Source: Chitinibacter sp046530675 (GTDB taxonomy: Bacteria > Pseudomonadota > Gammaproteobacteria > Burkholderiales > Chitinibacteraceae). Taken from it: a stretch of 64,000 nucleotides of DNA. The stretch covers positions 2,170,001 through 2,234,000 of the forward strand of contig NZ_CP172558.1 in assembly GCF_046530675.1 (NCBI RefSeq), given 5' to 3'. The notes below the pieces were generated by a model. That model ran no database searches and had not been told where the DNA came from. It saw only the letters and a program-made list of their open reading frames with translations. Numbering within the stretch: position 1 is the first letter of the stretch; each line of letters opens with the position of its first letter. Positions 52,169 to 60,782 of this stretch are shown in pieces. The translations under genes were made by a program, and so were the position numbers.

Positions 52169-53289
52169 TGCTGATGTTTGGCTTCGATTTGCTCGCGGAT
52201 CAGCTGATTAAAGGCCTGCACCCATTCGGCTGAAAATTGTCGATCACTCGCGTTGATTTCGGCAATCGCTCGTAGCGTTGATTTTTGCTGGCCGCGATGG
52301 CTGTGTTTGAGCAAGATGGCTTCGAAAGCATCAACAATCGCCAGTATTTTTGCGCCGTCACATATTTCGTTTTCCTGTAATTGCTGCGGATAGCCGTTGC
52401 CGGTGACAGTTTCATGATGCTGCAGAATCATCTGCGTTGCCGGCTGCCAGCCGACAAAACGATTGGCAATTTCTGCGGCCCATTGCGGATGGCGCTGCAA
52501 TTGTGCCATTGCCGTTGTCGAGAGTTTTCCCGGCTGCAGCCAGAGTGAGTCGGGAAGAAACATCATGCCGATATCGTGCAAATAAACGGCTGCTTCAAGC
52601 TGCTCTGGGTCTACCCGATTGCCGGCAATTTTATTGGTTGCCAGTGCATAGTGCAGATTCCGTTCGGTGCGCCCGGCAAAGAGCGGCGAGTGTGCTTCCA
52701 GCTGTAGTGCCAGCTCGCGGAAAAAAACCAGATCCTGATGCAGGGCGGTGCTGCTGCGCTCCTGAAATTGCGGTTGATAATTTTTATTGAGTGTCTGATT
52801 GGGTTTGAAGCCGGTGACCGCTTCGATCAGCCGCAAAGTGGCTGCTTTGATTTGCTCTTCAGGCTGCTCGGCCAGATGGTTCATTCCGCTGGTGAGTGCC
52901 ATCAGCGAGAGTGACGCCAGCGTTTGTCGCTGACTCAGCAGCTCAATGGACTGTTCCAGCCGGTCTAGCGTCAGTAACAATACTTCGGCCAGCGCATCGT
53001 TAAATGAAATTTCGCCGGCGCGCATTCTCGCCAGCAGCGTTTCGGCACCATGCACGATAGGGATGACAAAACTGAGCCGGCATAGGCCTGCATCACCCTT
53101 GATATTGTGGAATTCACGAAACAGATTGGTGATCGTGGTTCGGTCATCAGGCTGGTGTCTCAATCGAGCAATCAGCGCTTCAATTTGCGGGGCATGATCG
53201 GCCAGACCGTCGCGAAAATCCTGAAATGAATCCCAGTCTTCGATATACGGATTGACCAAATTGATGCCGCTTTGCTCGAAAGAGTTCAT
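52159..53289 (-). CDS. HPt domain fused to HD-GYP-type phosphodiesterase
   Basis: 376 aa from MNSFEQSGINLV (AAAGGA upstream); a longer frame extends over the yceH start and is not used. An HPt domain at the N-terminus (about 25-125) with phospho-acceptor His61 in FHNIKGDAGL; then an HD-GYP domain (about 185-370) with HD at 238-239 (YLHDIGMMFLPD), RHPQWA, HH at 291-292 and GYP at 299-301 in HHETVTGNGYP. HDIGK is HDIGM here. Family role: cyclic-di-GMP hydrolysis under control of phosphorelay. The last two codons and stop lie in a dispersed repeat. Confidence 0.85.
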   Translation of the reverse strand: MNSFEQSGINLVNPYIEDWDSFQDFRDGLADHAPQIEALIARLRHQPDDRTTITNLFREFHNIKGDAGLCRLSFVIPIVHGAETLLARMRAGEISFNDALAEVLLLTLDRLEQSIELLSQRQTLASLSLMALTSGMNHLAEQPEEQIKAATLRLIEAVTGFKPNQTLNKNYQPQFQERSSTALHQDLVFFRELALQLEAHSPLFAGRTERNLHYALATNKIAGNRVDPEQLEAAVYLHDIGMMFLPDSLWLQPGKLSTTAMAQLQRHPQWAAEIANRFVGWQPATQMILQHHETVTGNGYPQQLQENEICDGAKILAIVDAFEAILLKHSHRGQQKSTLRAIAEINASDRQFSAEWVQAFNQLIREQIEAKHQQGI

Positions 53290-53443
53290 TCGATATCCTT
53301 TGCCAAAATAGTGTGTTCCGCTGAGGCCATTGTTCGCATCTGGCTTGAGTTCTGTGCTCCAATACCGAGACAGGGCGCATGAAAGTGATCGCTTTCTTTT
53401 TATAGTCTTATAATGCGGCGCAACGCATATTTTTGGAGCAAGC

Positions 53444-54079
53444 ATGACCTCATGCAATGTTTTGACCCCGATTCAAGTTCGGGTGCTGGGCGTATTAATC
53501 GAGAAAGAGCGCACCGTGCCAGACACCTATCCATTGACCTTGAATAGTCTTTTGGCCGGGAGCAATCAGAAAAGCAGTCGGGATCCGGTGATGGAACTCA
53601 CCGAATCGGATTTGATTCATGCGCTGGATGAATTGAAAAGTGAGGGCTGGATTGCCGATCATCTGAGTGGTCGCGTCGCGCGCTATAGCCAGCTGTTTGG
53701 CAAAGTGTTGCAAATTCCCAGCCAGTCTGTCGCTGTACTCGCAATCCTGATGCTGCGTGGTCCGCAGACGGCGGGCGAGTTGCGCAATAATTGCGAGCGC
53801 CTGCATCGTTTTTCCGATATTTCAGCGATTGAAGCTTTTCTGCACGAACTGGCCGAGCGCAGCGCCGGAGCCTTGGTGACTTTATTGCCACGCCAGCCGG
53901 GTGAGCGTGAACCACGTTGGGCACATTTACTTTCGGGTGAGGTCGATCTGGCGGCTTTGCCAACGCGTAGTGCTGCTCCGGATCCAAGTGGACTGCAAGC
54001 CAGAATCGAGCAGCTTGAGGCCGATCTGGCTGCATTGCAAGCCGAGTTTGCGGCATTAAAATCCCAACTGGGCGACTAA
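53444..54079 (+). CDS. yceH: YceH family protein (DUF480)
   Basis: 211 aa. Two winged-helix domains with the DUF480 signature LTPIQVRVLGVLIEKERTVP and DTYPLTLNSLLAGSNQKSSR, then AVLAILMLRGPQTAGELR in the second. A C-terminal coiled coil (about 182-210) is typical. Cellular role unclear. It is divergent from the HD-GYP gene. Confidence 0.93.
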   Translation: MTSCNVLTPIQVRVLGVLIEKERTVPDTYPLTLNSLLAGSNQKSSRDPVMELTESDLIHALDELKSEGWIADHLSGRVARYSQLFGKVLQIPSQSVAVLAILMLRGPQTAGELRNNCERLHRFSDISAIEAFLHELAERSAGALVTLLPRQPGEREPRWAHLLSGEVDLAALPTRSAAPDPSGLQARIEQLEADLAALQAEFAALKSQLGD

Positions 54080-54303
54080 AGGTGAAGTGGGGCGAATATC
54101 AGCAGTGGTAATTATGCGATTTTGCTAAAAATTTGTCGTTTTCGTGCAAAAAGTGCTTGCCAGCTCTGCTGGGCTCGGCGAATATATACAGCGCAGGATC
54201 TTCAAGCAGTGGATGTGTTTGTCGTAGTGGCTAGTCCGTACCGCAGTGCTTTCCCTTGATTTTCGTGCATCTTTTATTTATTCCGCATTTTAGGATACGA
54301 AAA
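54080..54303. promoter_or_regulatory. Long leader region of the cold-shock gene
   Basis: About 220 bp of non-coding sequence before csp. Long structured leaders are usual for cspA-type mRNAs. TTGCCA (54157-54162) and ATATATAC (about 54182) are promoter-like but badly spaced. No repeat copy is present. Confidence 0.4.
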
Positions 54304-54507
54304 ATGGCACAAGGTACCGTTAAGTGGTTCAACGACTCTAAAGGCTTCGGCTTTATCACTCCAGACGAAGGCGGCGAAGATCTGTTCGCTCACTTCTCAC
54401 AAATCGTTTCTAAAGGTTTCAAAACCTTGGCTGAAGGTCAAAAAGTTTCTTTCGAAGTAACTACTGGCCCTAAAGGCAAACAAGCTTCTAACATTCAACC
54501 TCTGTAA
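54304..54507 (+). CDS. Cold-shock protein, CspA family
   Basis: 67 aa single CSD domain: GTVKWFNDSKGFGFI (RNP1) and DLFAHFSQI (RNP2). Acts as an RNA chaperone. The codon set is strongly biased (GGT, GAA, AAA, TCT), unlike its neighbours, fitting very high expression. AGGATACGAAAA precedes ATG 54304. Confidence 0.97.
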   Translation: MAQGTVKWFNDSKGFGFITPDEGGEDLFAHFSQIVSKGFKTLAEGQKVSFEVTTGPKGKQASNIQPL

Positions 54508-54534
54508 TTCAGAGCTGAATTTTCAAGCTAGTAG

Positions 54535-54559
54535 AAAACCCGGCATTGCCGGGTTTTTT
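54535..54559 (+). terminator. Rho-independent terminator after csp
   Basis: AAAACCCGGC-ATT-GCCGGGTTTTTT. Confidence 0.93.
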
Positions 54560-54582
54560 GTTGTCCTCAAAAATTGAAGTAT

Positions 54583-55158
54583 TCATTGGTTTTCCGGTTT
54601 TTTACCCTTGATCGGCGCATAAAATTGACGGATTTGAGCCATATCGGATTCGATATCTCCCGTCGGATAGAATATCCCGCCGCAGCCGCCTACTTTGCGT
54701 TCAAAGTCCAGATAACCCAGCACGATCGGTAATTGACTACCGAGCGCAATATAGTAAAAACCGGTTTTCCACTTCTCGACTTTTTTGCGTGTCCCTTCTG
54801 GAGATATTGCGACGACCAGTTGTTCGTGTTGTTGATAAATCTGAACCATTTGCTCGACCAGCGAATTGGCTTGTCGCCTATCGACCGCAATACCACCCAG
54901 CCAGCGTGCAATCGGTCCCAAAGGGCCGCGAAACAGCGTGTGTTTACCCATCCAGTAAAATTTCTGTTTGCAGGCACAACAGATCGCCAGTGCCACCGGA
55001 AAATCCCAGTTGCTGGTGTGGGGAGCACCGATCAGCACGTATTTATCGAGCAGGGGGAAATCACCTTCGATTTTCCAGCCGCTCAAACGCAAGGCCAGCC
55101 GCGCAAGAAAGGGGCTGATGTTGCGCAAAATCGGCGTATCGAAAATCGTGTGCTGCAT
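54583..55158 (-). CDS. Lysophospholipid acyltransferase family protein
   Basis: 191 aa. PlsC-type motifs: APHTSNWD (HX4D, residues about 45-52) and ISPEGTRKK (about 118-126), with GGIAVDRR between them. One hydrophobic N-terminal region, membrane-associated. It transfers acyl chains to a glycerol or other lipid acceptor; shorter than PlsC, closer to the small stand-alone acyltransferases. Its ATG overlaps the stop of the small gene upstream (TAATG), so the two are coupled. Confidence 0.88.
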   Translation of the reverse strand: MQHTIFDTPILRNISPFLARLALRLSGWKIEGDFPLLDKYVLIGAPHTSNWDFPVALAICCACKQKFYWMGKHTLFRGPLGPIARWLGGIAVDRRQANSLVEQMVQIYQQHEQLVVAISPEGTRKKVEKWKTGFYYIALGSQLPIVLGYLDFERKVGGCGGIFYPTGDIESDMAQIRQFYAPIKGKKPENQ

Positions 55159-55331
55159 TATTTTGGGATGGTCTTGTTGACTAGTTTGCTCATCAGGTTA
55201 TTCATGCCGCTTTTGCGCTGTTTTTCCTGTGCGCTGGCGGTACCAAACCGATCCGGCGTGCTGGCACCGTGCAGATCATTGTGTAGTTTTTCTGCTTTGC
55301 GCTTTTCCAATTCGTACTTTTTCATCGTCAT
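55158..55331 (-). CDS. Small basic hypothetical protein (57 aa), coupled to the acyltransferase
   Basis: Frame of 57 codons with AAGGA eight bases before its ATG. Sequence MTMKKYELEKRKAEKLHN, then ASTPDRFGTASAQEKQRKSG and MNNLMSKLVNKTIPK: Lys-rich, helical, no membrane segment. Its stop overlaps the start of the acyltransferase gene by one base. A second in-frame ATG two codons later is possible. Family not recognised; the ribosome-binding site and the coupling support a real gene. Confidence 0.65.
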   Translation of the reverse strand: MTMKKYELEKRKAEKLHNDLHGASTPDRFGTASAQEKQRKSGMNNLMSKLVNKTIPK

Positions 55332-55395
55332 GCTGGTTTTCCTTAATCTAGAGGGCGTATTCTACGGATTAGTCTCCATAAAGTCCTGAAAAACG

Positions 55396-55704
55396 ATGAA
55401 TCTGGCAGAACTCTCAATCAAGGTACGGCAATTTGCCGACGAGCGCGACTGGCGAAAATTTCATAATCCGAAAAATCTGGTGATGGCAATGTCGGTCGAA
55501 ATGGCCGAGCTACTTGAGCATTATCAATGGCTCACACCCGAACAGGCCGCACACTTGGATGTGGATGAGCAATCGCCCATTGCGCAGGAAATGGCTGATG
55601 TGATGCTGTATATGCTGCGTCTGGCTGATGAGCTGGGCATTGATATGGAAGAGGCACTCTTGCATAAAATGCAGCTCAATGCGCAAAAATATCCGGCTAA
55701 GTAA
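55396..55704 (+). CDS. MazG-type nucleotide pyrophosphohydrolase
   Basis: 102 aa. All-alpha MazG fold: RDWRKFHNPKNLVMAMSVEMAELLEHYQW split over two blocks, then EMADVMLYMLRLADELGID. The EExxE/ExxD-type metal ligands fall in VEMAELLEH and EMADVM. It resembles RS21-C6/dCTP pyrophosphatase-like proteins that remove non-canonical dNTPs. Divergent from the small basic gene. Confidence 0.9.
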   Translation: MNLAELSIKVRQFADERDWRKFHNPKNLVMAMSVEMAELLEHYQWLTPEQAAHLDVDEQSPIAQEMADVMLYMLRLADELGIDMEEALLHKMQLNAQKYPAK

Positions 55705-55708
55705 TTCG

Positions 55709-55757
55709 ATGTATATGCTTGTAGACCAATCAGATGTTTGATTTCAAGGCTATACCC
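55709..55757. repeat. 49-bp palindromic repeat, copy 12
   Basis: Starts ATGTATATGCTTGTAG, ends GCTATACCC; flanks GATG and CATC extend the terminal pairing. Between the MazG-type gene and nagD. Confidence 0.8.
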
Positions 55758-55777
55758 ATCATAAATTGGAGATTTTA

Positions 55778-56548
55778 ATGGTCAGCAGTGTCATTTCCGA
55801 TATGGACGGCGTGATTTACCGCGGCAAGCAGTTGATTCCCGGAGCGAACGAATTTGTGCAGAAACTGCTGGCGGATAAAACGCCGTTTCTGTTTCTAACC
55901 AATAATGCCGAACAAACGCCGCTCGATTTAAAACTCAAACTCGAATCGCTCGGCATTCATGGGCTGACTGAAGATAATTTCATCACCAGCGCGATGGCGA
56001 CGGCCATGTTTTTGCGTCAGCAAAAAGAGCGCGCCAAGGTGTACGTTATCGGCGGTGGCGGCCTGATCAACGAGCTGTATAACGTCGGTTTTTCGATTTC
56101 CGAATCGAACCCGGATTATGTCGTCGTCGCCAAATCGTCGACTTTCAGCTTTGAGCAATTGAAAAAAGCCGTGCGCTTTATCGACCACGGCGCCAAATTC
56201 ATCGGCACCAACCCGGACATGATCGACCCGGTTGAAGGCGGCAACGAGCCGGCGGCCGGGACGATACTGGCGGCGATTTCAGCTGCAACGGGCAAAAAAC
56301 CGTATATCGTCGGCAAGCCCAATGCGCTGATGATGATGCTCGCCAGCCGCAAATTGGGCGTGCATCCGGAAGAATGCGTGATGGTCGGCGACCGGATGGA
56401 TACCGACATCGTTGGCGGCATGGAGGCCGGAATGAAAACCGCACTGGTGCTCTCTGGCGTTACGACAACAGCCATGCTCGATGATTTTCCGTATAAACCC
56501 GATTATGTTTTTAACCATGTTGGCGAGATTGATTTCAAAGCCTTGTAA
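55778..56548 (+). CDS. nagD: HAD-IIA family phosphatase, NagD type
   Basis: 256 aa from ATG 55778, with GGAG six bases upstream (a TTG four codons earlier is less likely). HAD motifs: DMDGVIYRGKQLIPGA (I), FLTNNAEQ (II), GKPNALMM (III) and MVGDRMDTDIVGGMEAGM (IV). NagD-like enzymes dephosphorylate nucleotide monophosphates and sugar phosphates. Confidence 0.92.
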   Translation: MVSSVISDMDGVIYRGKQLIPGANEFVQKLLADKTPFLFLTNNAEQTPLDLKLKLESLGIHGLTEDNFITSAMATAMFLRQQKERAKVYVIGGGGLINELYNVGFSISESNPDYVVVAKSSTFSFEQLKKAVRFIDHGAKFIGTNPDMIDPVEGGNEPAAGTILAAISAATGKKPYIVGKPNALMMMLASRKLGVHPEECVMVGDRMDTDIVGGMEAGMKTALVLSGVTTTAMLDDFPYKPDYVFNHVGEIDFKAL

Positions 56549-56586
56549 ATGGTTATAATCATCGGTTTTTTGAGTGCGAGAGTGCG

Positions 56587-57057
56587 ATGAAATTTGAGCA
56601 TCTGGTTCAGATTAATGACCTGCTACATCCAACTGCGGTGCCGCTGACGCGAAACCAGCTCTGGCAAGGGCTGGTCTATCGCGCCGAAGCGCCGATGGCT
56701 TTTGTCGAACACATCGATGAAGCTGAAATTCTATTGCGGCATGAAAGCGGCATACATCGCCGGGTGCTGATGGGTAAACTCGAAGTGATCGACCATATTC
56801 ATTACGAACATGAAGTCTCGGTGCATTACGATACCCAGCCTAGCGAATTGCATCTGGGCGGGCAGATGTGGATGTATATCGAAGAGCCGCAAGCCGGGGC
56901 TTTGTTTGTGCGCTTTATCTATGAAACGCCGCACCCGGAAGACAGCGACCCCGAGCTGGATAAATACCTGAGCTATTTAAGGTCGGCCTGGCAGGAGGCC
57001 GATATTGATACAGTGCGGGAAATTCGCCATCTTGCCGATAGTGGCAAACTGGGCTGA
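56587..57057 (+). CDS. SRPBCC-fold protein, AtaL-like (DUF1857)
   Basis: 156 aa. The start MKFEHLVQINDLLHP and PLTRNQLWQGLVYRAE, and the later VLMGKLEVIDHIHYEHE, are the DUF1857 pattern within the START/SRPBCC fold, a hydrophobic ligand-binding cavity. Function unknown. 38 bases after nagD, likely one unit, closed by a terminator. Confidence 0.82.
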   Translation: MKFEHLVQINDLLHPTAVPLTRNQLWQGLVYRAEAPMAFVEHIDEAEILLRHESGIHRRVLMGKLEVIDHIHYEHEVSVHYDTQPSELHLGGQMWMYIEEPQAGALFVRFIYETPHPEDSDPELDKYLSYLRSAWQEADIDTVREIRHLADSGKLG

Positions 57058-57058
57058 T

Positions 57059-57086
57059 AAAAAGGGGCATTCAGCCCCTTTTTTTT
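57059..57086 (+). terminator. Bidirectional terminator
   Basis: AAAAAGGGGC-ATTCA-GCCCCTTTTT stem, between converging genes; its right edge reaches the stop codon of the heme-domain gene. Confidence 0.92.
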
Positions 57087-57837
57087 ATGCTCTTTTTCGA
57101 AGCAGGAAAAAGAGGATTAGACCCAGTAAGCCCAATGCAATGGCGCTGCCCAGATTGATGGCGCTAAAAATGGTTTTTGGTGTATAGCTGGCAGGCACTT
57201 TTACCGAAATGACGCCGGCAACTTTGCCCAGTTCATAGCCATAACCTTGCGTAGGGTATAGGCGGCTGACCGCATAAGGCGCTTTTTCCGGTGATTCGTG
57301 ACAGCGCATGCAGGCGGTTGTCGCAATCAGGCCACGTGCGTACAAGGTTGAGCCATTGCGCACTTCCGAATATTCGGTCGTATTATTTTCGCGCATATGC
57401 CGGATGGCCGCGCTTTCAAATGCTGTCGGGCTATTTTTACTGTTCATGAACTTGTCCGACGTGATGCGATAAGTCGTTTTGTCTTTCTCGCTACTCATCA
57501 TGTCGGAAATTTCACGCTGTATCAGAGCCGGGTTTTTCAGATGGAAGTTCAACGAGATGGAAACATCTTCACCGTGAGTGACTGAGTTGTCATCATTGGC
57601 GAGTGTGGCCGTCAGGGTGTCCAGATGTGAGCCAAGATCGACCACATCACCTTTCGCTTCCTTGATCCAGATGCCGCGATATTGTGAGGCCCACTTGCCA
57701 ATATGCTCAACCATATTGGCAATGGTACGAGCCTGATTTAATTGCTCGGTCTGATAGATCGATTGGCCAATCAGAAATGTGCTGCTGAGTGAAAGCAAAA
57801 TGATAATCAATGCTTTGCTGGCGGTGCCAAGATGCAT
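57085..57837 (-). CDS. Membrane protein with DUF3365 (Tll0287-like) heme domain
   Basis: 250 aa. N-terminal membrane helix (about 9-27), periplasmic sensor domain (about 30-215) with one heme c motif CMRCH (Cys176, Cys179, His180), then a C-terminal helix (about 222-245) and RKRA end. The domain resembles DUF3365, found at the input end of sensor kinases; here no output domain follows, so it stands alone. AAAGGGAGAG lies before the ATG. Role unknown, possibly redox or gas sensing (inference). Confidence 0.83.
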   Translation of the reverse strand: MHLGTASKALIIILLSLSSTFLIGQSIYQTEQLNQARTIANMVEHIGKWASQYRGIWIKEAKGDVVDLGSHLDTLTATLANDDNSVTHGEDVSISLNFHLKNPALIQREISDMMSSEKDKTTYRITSDKFMNSKNSPTAFESAAIRHMRENNTTEYSEVRNGSTLYARGLIATTACMRCHESPEKAPYAVSRLYPTQGYGYELGKVAGVISVKVPASYTPKTIFSAINLGSAIALGLLGLILFFLLRKRA

Positions 57838-57962
57838 CAGTCTCTCCCTTTATAATTGTCAATCCGACTCTGTCGGATAGGGGAAAGATTGTATTGCAAA
57901 TCAGGATGTGTTGCTGATGAAAATAGTCAGCAATATATAAGAATATTGTTATATTTTGTCAG

Positions 57963-58289
57963 TCAGGCTTCGCCACCACCTTTCTTCATGACCTTGCCTT
58001 CTGCGGCGCGCTGGCGGCGGACTTCTTTCGGGTCGGCAATCAGAGGGCGATAGATTTCGACGCGATCTTTCTCGCGCAGCACGGTATCGAGTTTGACTGC
58101 TTTGGCAAAAATGCCGATTTTCTGCGTGGAGAGATCGATCTCGGGAAATTCAGCCAGAATGCCCGATTTTTCGATTGCAGTTTGTGCAGTGCTGCCAGCA
58201 GGCACTTTGACCGTGAGCAGTTTTTGTTTGGCTGCAGTGGCATAAACCACTTCAACATTGATCAGCGGGCTGGAATTCATGATGTTCAT
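57963..58289 (-). CDS. rnfH: RnfH family protein (UPF0125), RatB-like
   Basis: 108 aa, beta-grasp fold. Signature blocks INVEVVYATAAKQKLLTVKV, GILAEFPEIDLSTQKIGIF and LREKDRVEIYRPLIADPKE RRQRAAEG are typical; the C-terminus is basic. Start overlaps ratA by four bases (MNIM; the second ATG three codons later is possible). It pairs with ratA as in E. coli. Confidence 0.93.
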   Translation of the reverse strand: MNIMNSSPLINVEVVYATAAKQKLLTVKVPAGSTAQTAIEKSGILAEFPEIDLSTQKIGIFAKAVKLDTVLREKDRVEIYRPLIADPKEVRRQRAAEGKVMKKGGGEA

Positions 58290-58720
58290 CCGTATTTACG
58301 GTCGGCTTCCTTGACAAAAGCATCGACAAAGGTGGAAGTGATTTTGCCAAAAACCGGACCGATCACGGTGCCGATGGTGCGGCTGGAGAATTCGTAATCA
58401 AGCTCGAATTCGATTTTGCAAGCGTCTTCCAGTAAAGGCGTAAAGCGCCAGATGCCGGTTAAGGCCTGAAACGGGCCATCGACAAAATGCATGATGATTT
58501 CGTTGTCACGTTTTTCATCGCGGGTGCGGAAAAAACTGCTGATTTTCAAAAACTCGATTTTGACCGTGACATCAAGGATGGTCTCCGATCTTTCGTGAAC
58601 TTCGATCCCGCCGCACCAGGGTAAAAAGCGGGGGTAATCTTCGACACGATCAACAAGTTCGTACATCTGCTCGGCAGAGTGGGGGACTAATACTGATTTA
58701 CGGACGGACTGCATGGTCAT
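58286..58720 (-). CDS. ratA: RatA-like START-domain protein (ribosome association toxin family)
   Basis: 144 aa from MTMQSVRKSVLVPHS; MQSV two codons on is equally possible, and an upstream ATG (58762) is unlikely. START/SRPBCC domain with AEQMYELVDRVEDYPRFLPWC and GPFQALTGIWRFTPL. E. coli RatA blocks 70S formation; many homologues are coenzyme-Q-binding (Coq10-like), so the toxin role is not certain. Upstream of rnfH, divergent from dnaB. Confidence 0.88.
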   Translation of the reverse strand: MTMQSVRKSVLVPHSAEQMYELVDRVEDYPRFLPWCGGIEVHERSETILDVTVKIEFLKISSFFRTRDEKRDNEIIMHFVDGPFQALTGIWRFTPLLEDACKIEFELDYEFSSRTIGTVIGPVFGKITSTFVDAFVKEADRKYG

Positions 58721-58835
58721 CAAGGGGGAGGCAGAGTAAAATGATCGTCCTGCGAAGCCCATCCAATGGCGCTACGCGTTAAAATCACCGTTTGCAACAG
58801 ATTGTCTGCGACAAACTTCCGCCAAAAAAGTGAAA

Positions 58836-60284
58836 ATGAACGAATATCCTACCGAGCTAGTTCGTGACGTGCAAGCCGAATACCATGCCGCATCGCAAGT
58901 CGATGAGACGGCGACTTACCGTATTCCGCCACATTCGGTCGAAGCCGAACAGTCCGTGCTGGGCGGTTTGATGCTCGAAAATACCGCTTTTGATCGCGTA
59001 GCCGACATTATTGGTGATCAGGATTTTTACCGCGAAGACCATCGCCGCATCTATCAGGCGATTATCAAACTGATCGAGCACAACCGGCCAGCTGACGTGA
59101 TTACGGTCAAAGAGTCGCTCGATACGACCAACGATCTGTCGTATGTCGGCGGTTTGGCATATCTGGGCTCCTTGGTGCAGAACACGCCGTCCGCAGCCAA
59201 TATCCGCCGTTACGCCGAAATCGTCCGTGAAAAATCGGTTTTGCGCCAGCTCTCCGGGGTGGCGACCGAAATTGCCGATGCGACTTTTTTCCCCAATGGG
59301 CGTGATGCCAAACAGATTCTCGACGAAGCCGAATCCAAAGTGTTCCAGATCGCCGAACAGTCGGCCAAGGGGCAGCAGGGCTTTCATACGATGCCGCCGA
59401 TTCTGAAAGAAATCGTCGAGCGTATTGATTATTTGTACCAGCAGGACAATCCATCCGAAGTGACCGGTACACCAACCGGTTTTATTGATCTCGATAAAAT
59501 GACTTCGGGTCTGCAAGGTGGCGATCTGATTATTGTTGCCGGTCGTCCATCGATGGGTAAAACGGCATTTTCGGTCAATATCGCCGAGAATGTCGCGATC
59601 AATAGCAAATTGCCGGTGGCGATTTTCTCGCTTGAGATGGGTGCGGCGCAGCTCGGGATGCGTATGGTCGGCTCGGTCGGCAAAATCGATATGCACAAGC
59701 TCAAAACGGGTCGTTTTGAGGATGAAGACTGGCTCAAGCTGACGCACGCGGTTGGCAAATTATCCGAAGCACCGATTTTTATCGAAGAGGCGGGTGCCCT
59801 GACCGCACTGGATATTCGTACCCGTTCGCGCAGGCTGGCGCGGCAATGTGGCGGCCAGCTTGGCCTGATCGTGATCGACTATTTGCAATTGATGGCAGGG
59901 CGCGCCGGCGCGAAAGACCAGAACCGGGCGAGTGAGCTGGGCGAAATTTCGCGTTCACTCAAAGGTCTGGCGCGCGAATTGAAATGCCCGATTATTGCGC
60001 TTTCGCAGTTGAGCCGTTCGGTCGAACAACGTACCGACAAGCGCCCAATGATGTCCGATTTGCGCGAATCGGGCGCGATCGAGCAGGATGCGGATTTAAT
60101 TATGTTTATGTATCGCGATGAATACTACAACCCGGATAGCCCGCATAAAGGTCTGGCCGAATGTATTCTCGGCAAGCACCGTAATGGTCCGGTTGGCCGG
60201 ATTCCGCTGGTCTTCCAGGGCATGTATTCGCGCTTTGATAATGCGCTGATGCGGCCGGACGACTGGAATAGTGATCTGGAATAA
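58836..60284 (+). CDS. dnaB: Replicative DNA helicase DnaB
   Basis: 482 aa from ATG 58836 (a GTG two codons upstream is in frame). N-terminal domain (HSVEAEQSVLGGLML), linker helix, and RecA-like C-terminal domain: Walker A GRPSMGKTA, IFSLEMGAAQLGMRM, LIVIDYLQLM and ALSQLSRSVEQRTDKRPMMSDLRESGAIEQDAD split across the H3/H4 blocks. Ring helicase of the replisome. No intein. Confidence 0.97.
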   Translation: MNEYPTELVRDVQAEYHAASQVDETATYRIPPHSVEAEQSVLGGLMLENTAFDRVADIIGDQDFYREDHRRIYQAIIKLIEHNRPADVITVKESLDTTNDLSYVGGLAYLGSLVQNTPSAANIRRYAEIVREKSVLRQLSGVATEIADATFFPNGRDAKQILDEAESKVFQIAEQSAKGQQGFHTMPPILKEIVERIDYLYQQDNPSEVTGTPTGFIDLDKMTSGLQGGDLIIVAGRPSMGKTAFSVNIAENVAINSKLPVAIFSLEMGAAQLGMRMVGSVGKIDMHKLKTGRFEDEDWLKLTHAVGKLSEAPIFIEEAGALTALDIRTRSRRLARQCGGQLGLIVIDYLQLMAGRAGAKDQNRASELGEISRSLKGLARELKCPIIALSQLSRSVEQRTDKRPMMSDLRESGAIEQDADLIMFMYRDEYYNPDSPHKGLAECILGKHRNGPVGRIPLVFQGMYSRFDNALMRPDDWNSDLE

Positions 60285-60406
60285 GTAGCAAGACAAAAGC
60301 TCCCACGCTTCGTTGCCGCGTCTCGCCGTACTACTCGTACTGTCTTCGACTTTGCGCCTTGCGTGAAAACTTTTGTAGCATTATTTTATCCGGAGCAAAG
60401 AGAGCC

Positions 60407-60775
60407 ATGAAACACATCACGCATTTTTCCCGCGACATCGCCCCCACTTTTGATCAGCCCAGGCCGGATCGGCGGGTGAGTGGCAATCCGCAGCGCACGA
60501 CATGGGAGCATTATGTTTCCGCAGATGGCATGCTGTCGTGCGGGATCTGGGCTTGCGAGGTCGGCAGCTGGAATATCCGCTTTGCTGACGACAAGGAAGA
60601 GTTTTTCTCTGTCGTCAGCGGCGAAGTACGCCTGGTGGATGAGGCTGAGCAGGGCATCACAGTCAAGGCGGGCGAGGCTGCGGTGATTCCGGCTGGCTTT
60701 GTCGGCCGGTTCGAAGTGATTGCGCCAGTGCGTAAATATTTTGTTGTGTTCGACCGGTCTGCATGCCGGTCATGA
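60407..60775 (+). CDS. Cupin domain protein
   Basis: 122 aa from ATG 60407 with GGAG about 12 bases upstream. Single cupin domain of the cupin_3 (DUF861) type: TWEHYVSADGMLSCGIWACE, FADDKEEFFSVVSGEVRLVDEAEQG split over two blocks, and GEAAVIPAGFVGRFEV. The expected His ligands of the cupin motif are mostly replaced, as in many cupin_3 proteins. Substrate unknown. Seven bases before ftsK. Confidence 0.85.
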   Translation: MKHITHFSRDIAPTFDQPRPDRRVSGNPQRTTWEHYVSADGMLSCGIWACEVGSWNIRFADDKEEFFSVVSGEVRLVDEAEQGITVKAGEAAVIPAGFVGRFEVIAPVRKYFVVFDRSACRS

Positions 60776-60782
60776 GTCAGTC

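Noticed and set aside
57254..57260. GGGTATA in the heme-domain gene
   Set aside because: No right end 49 bp away; it is coding sequence.
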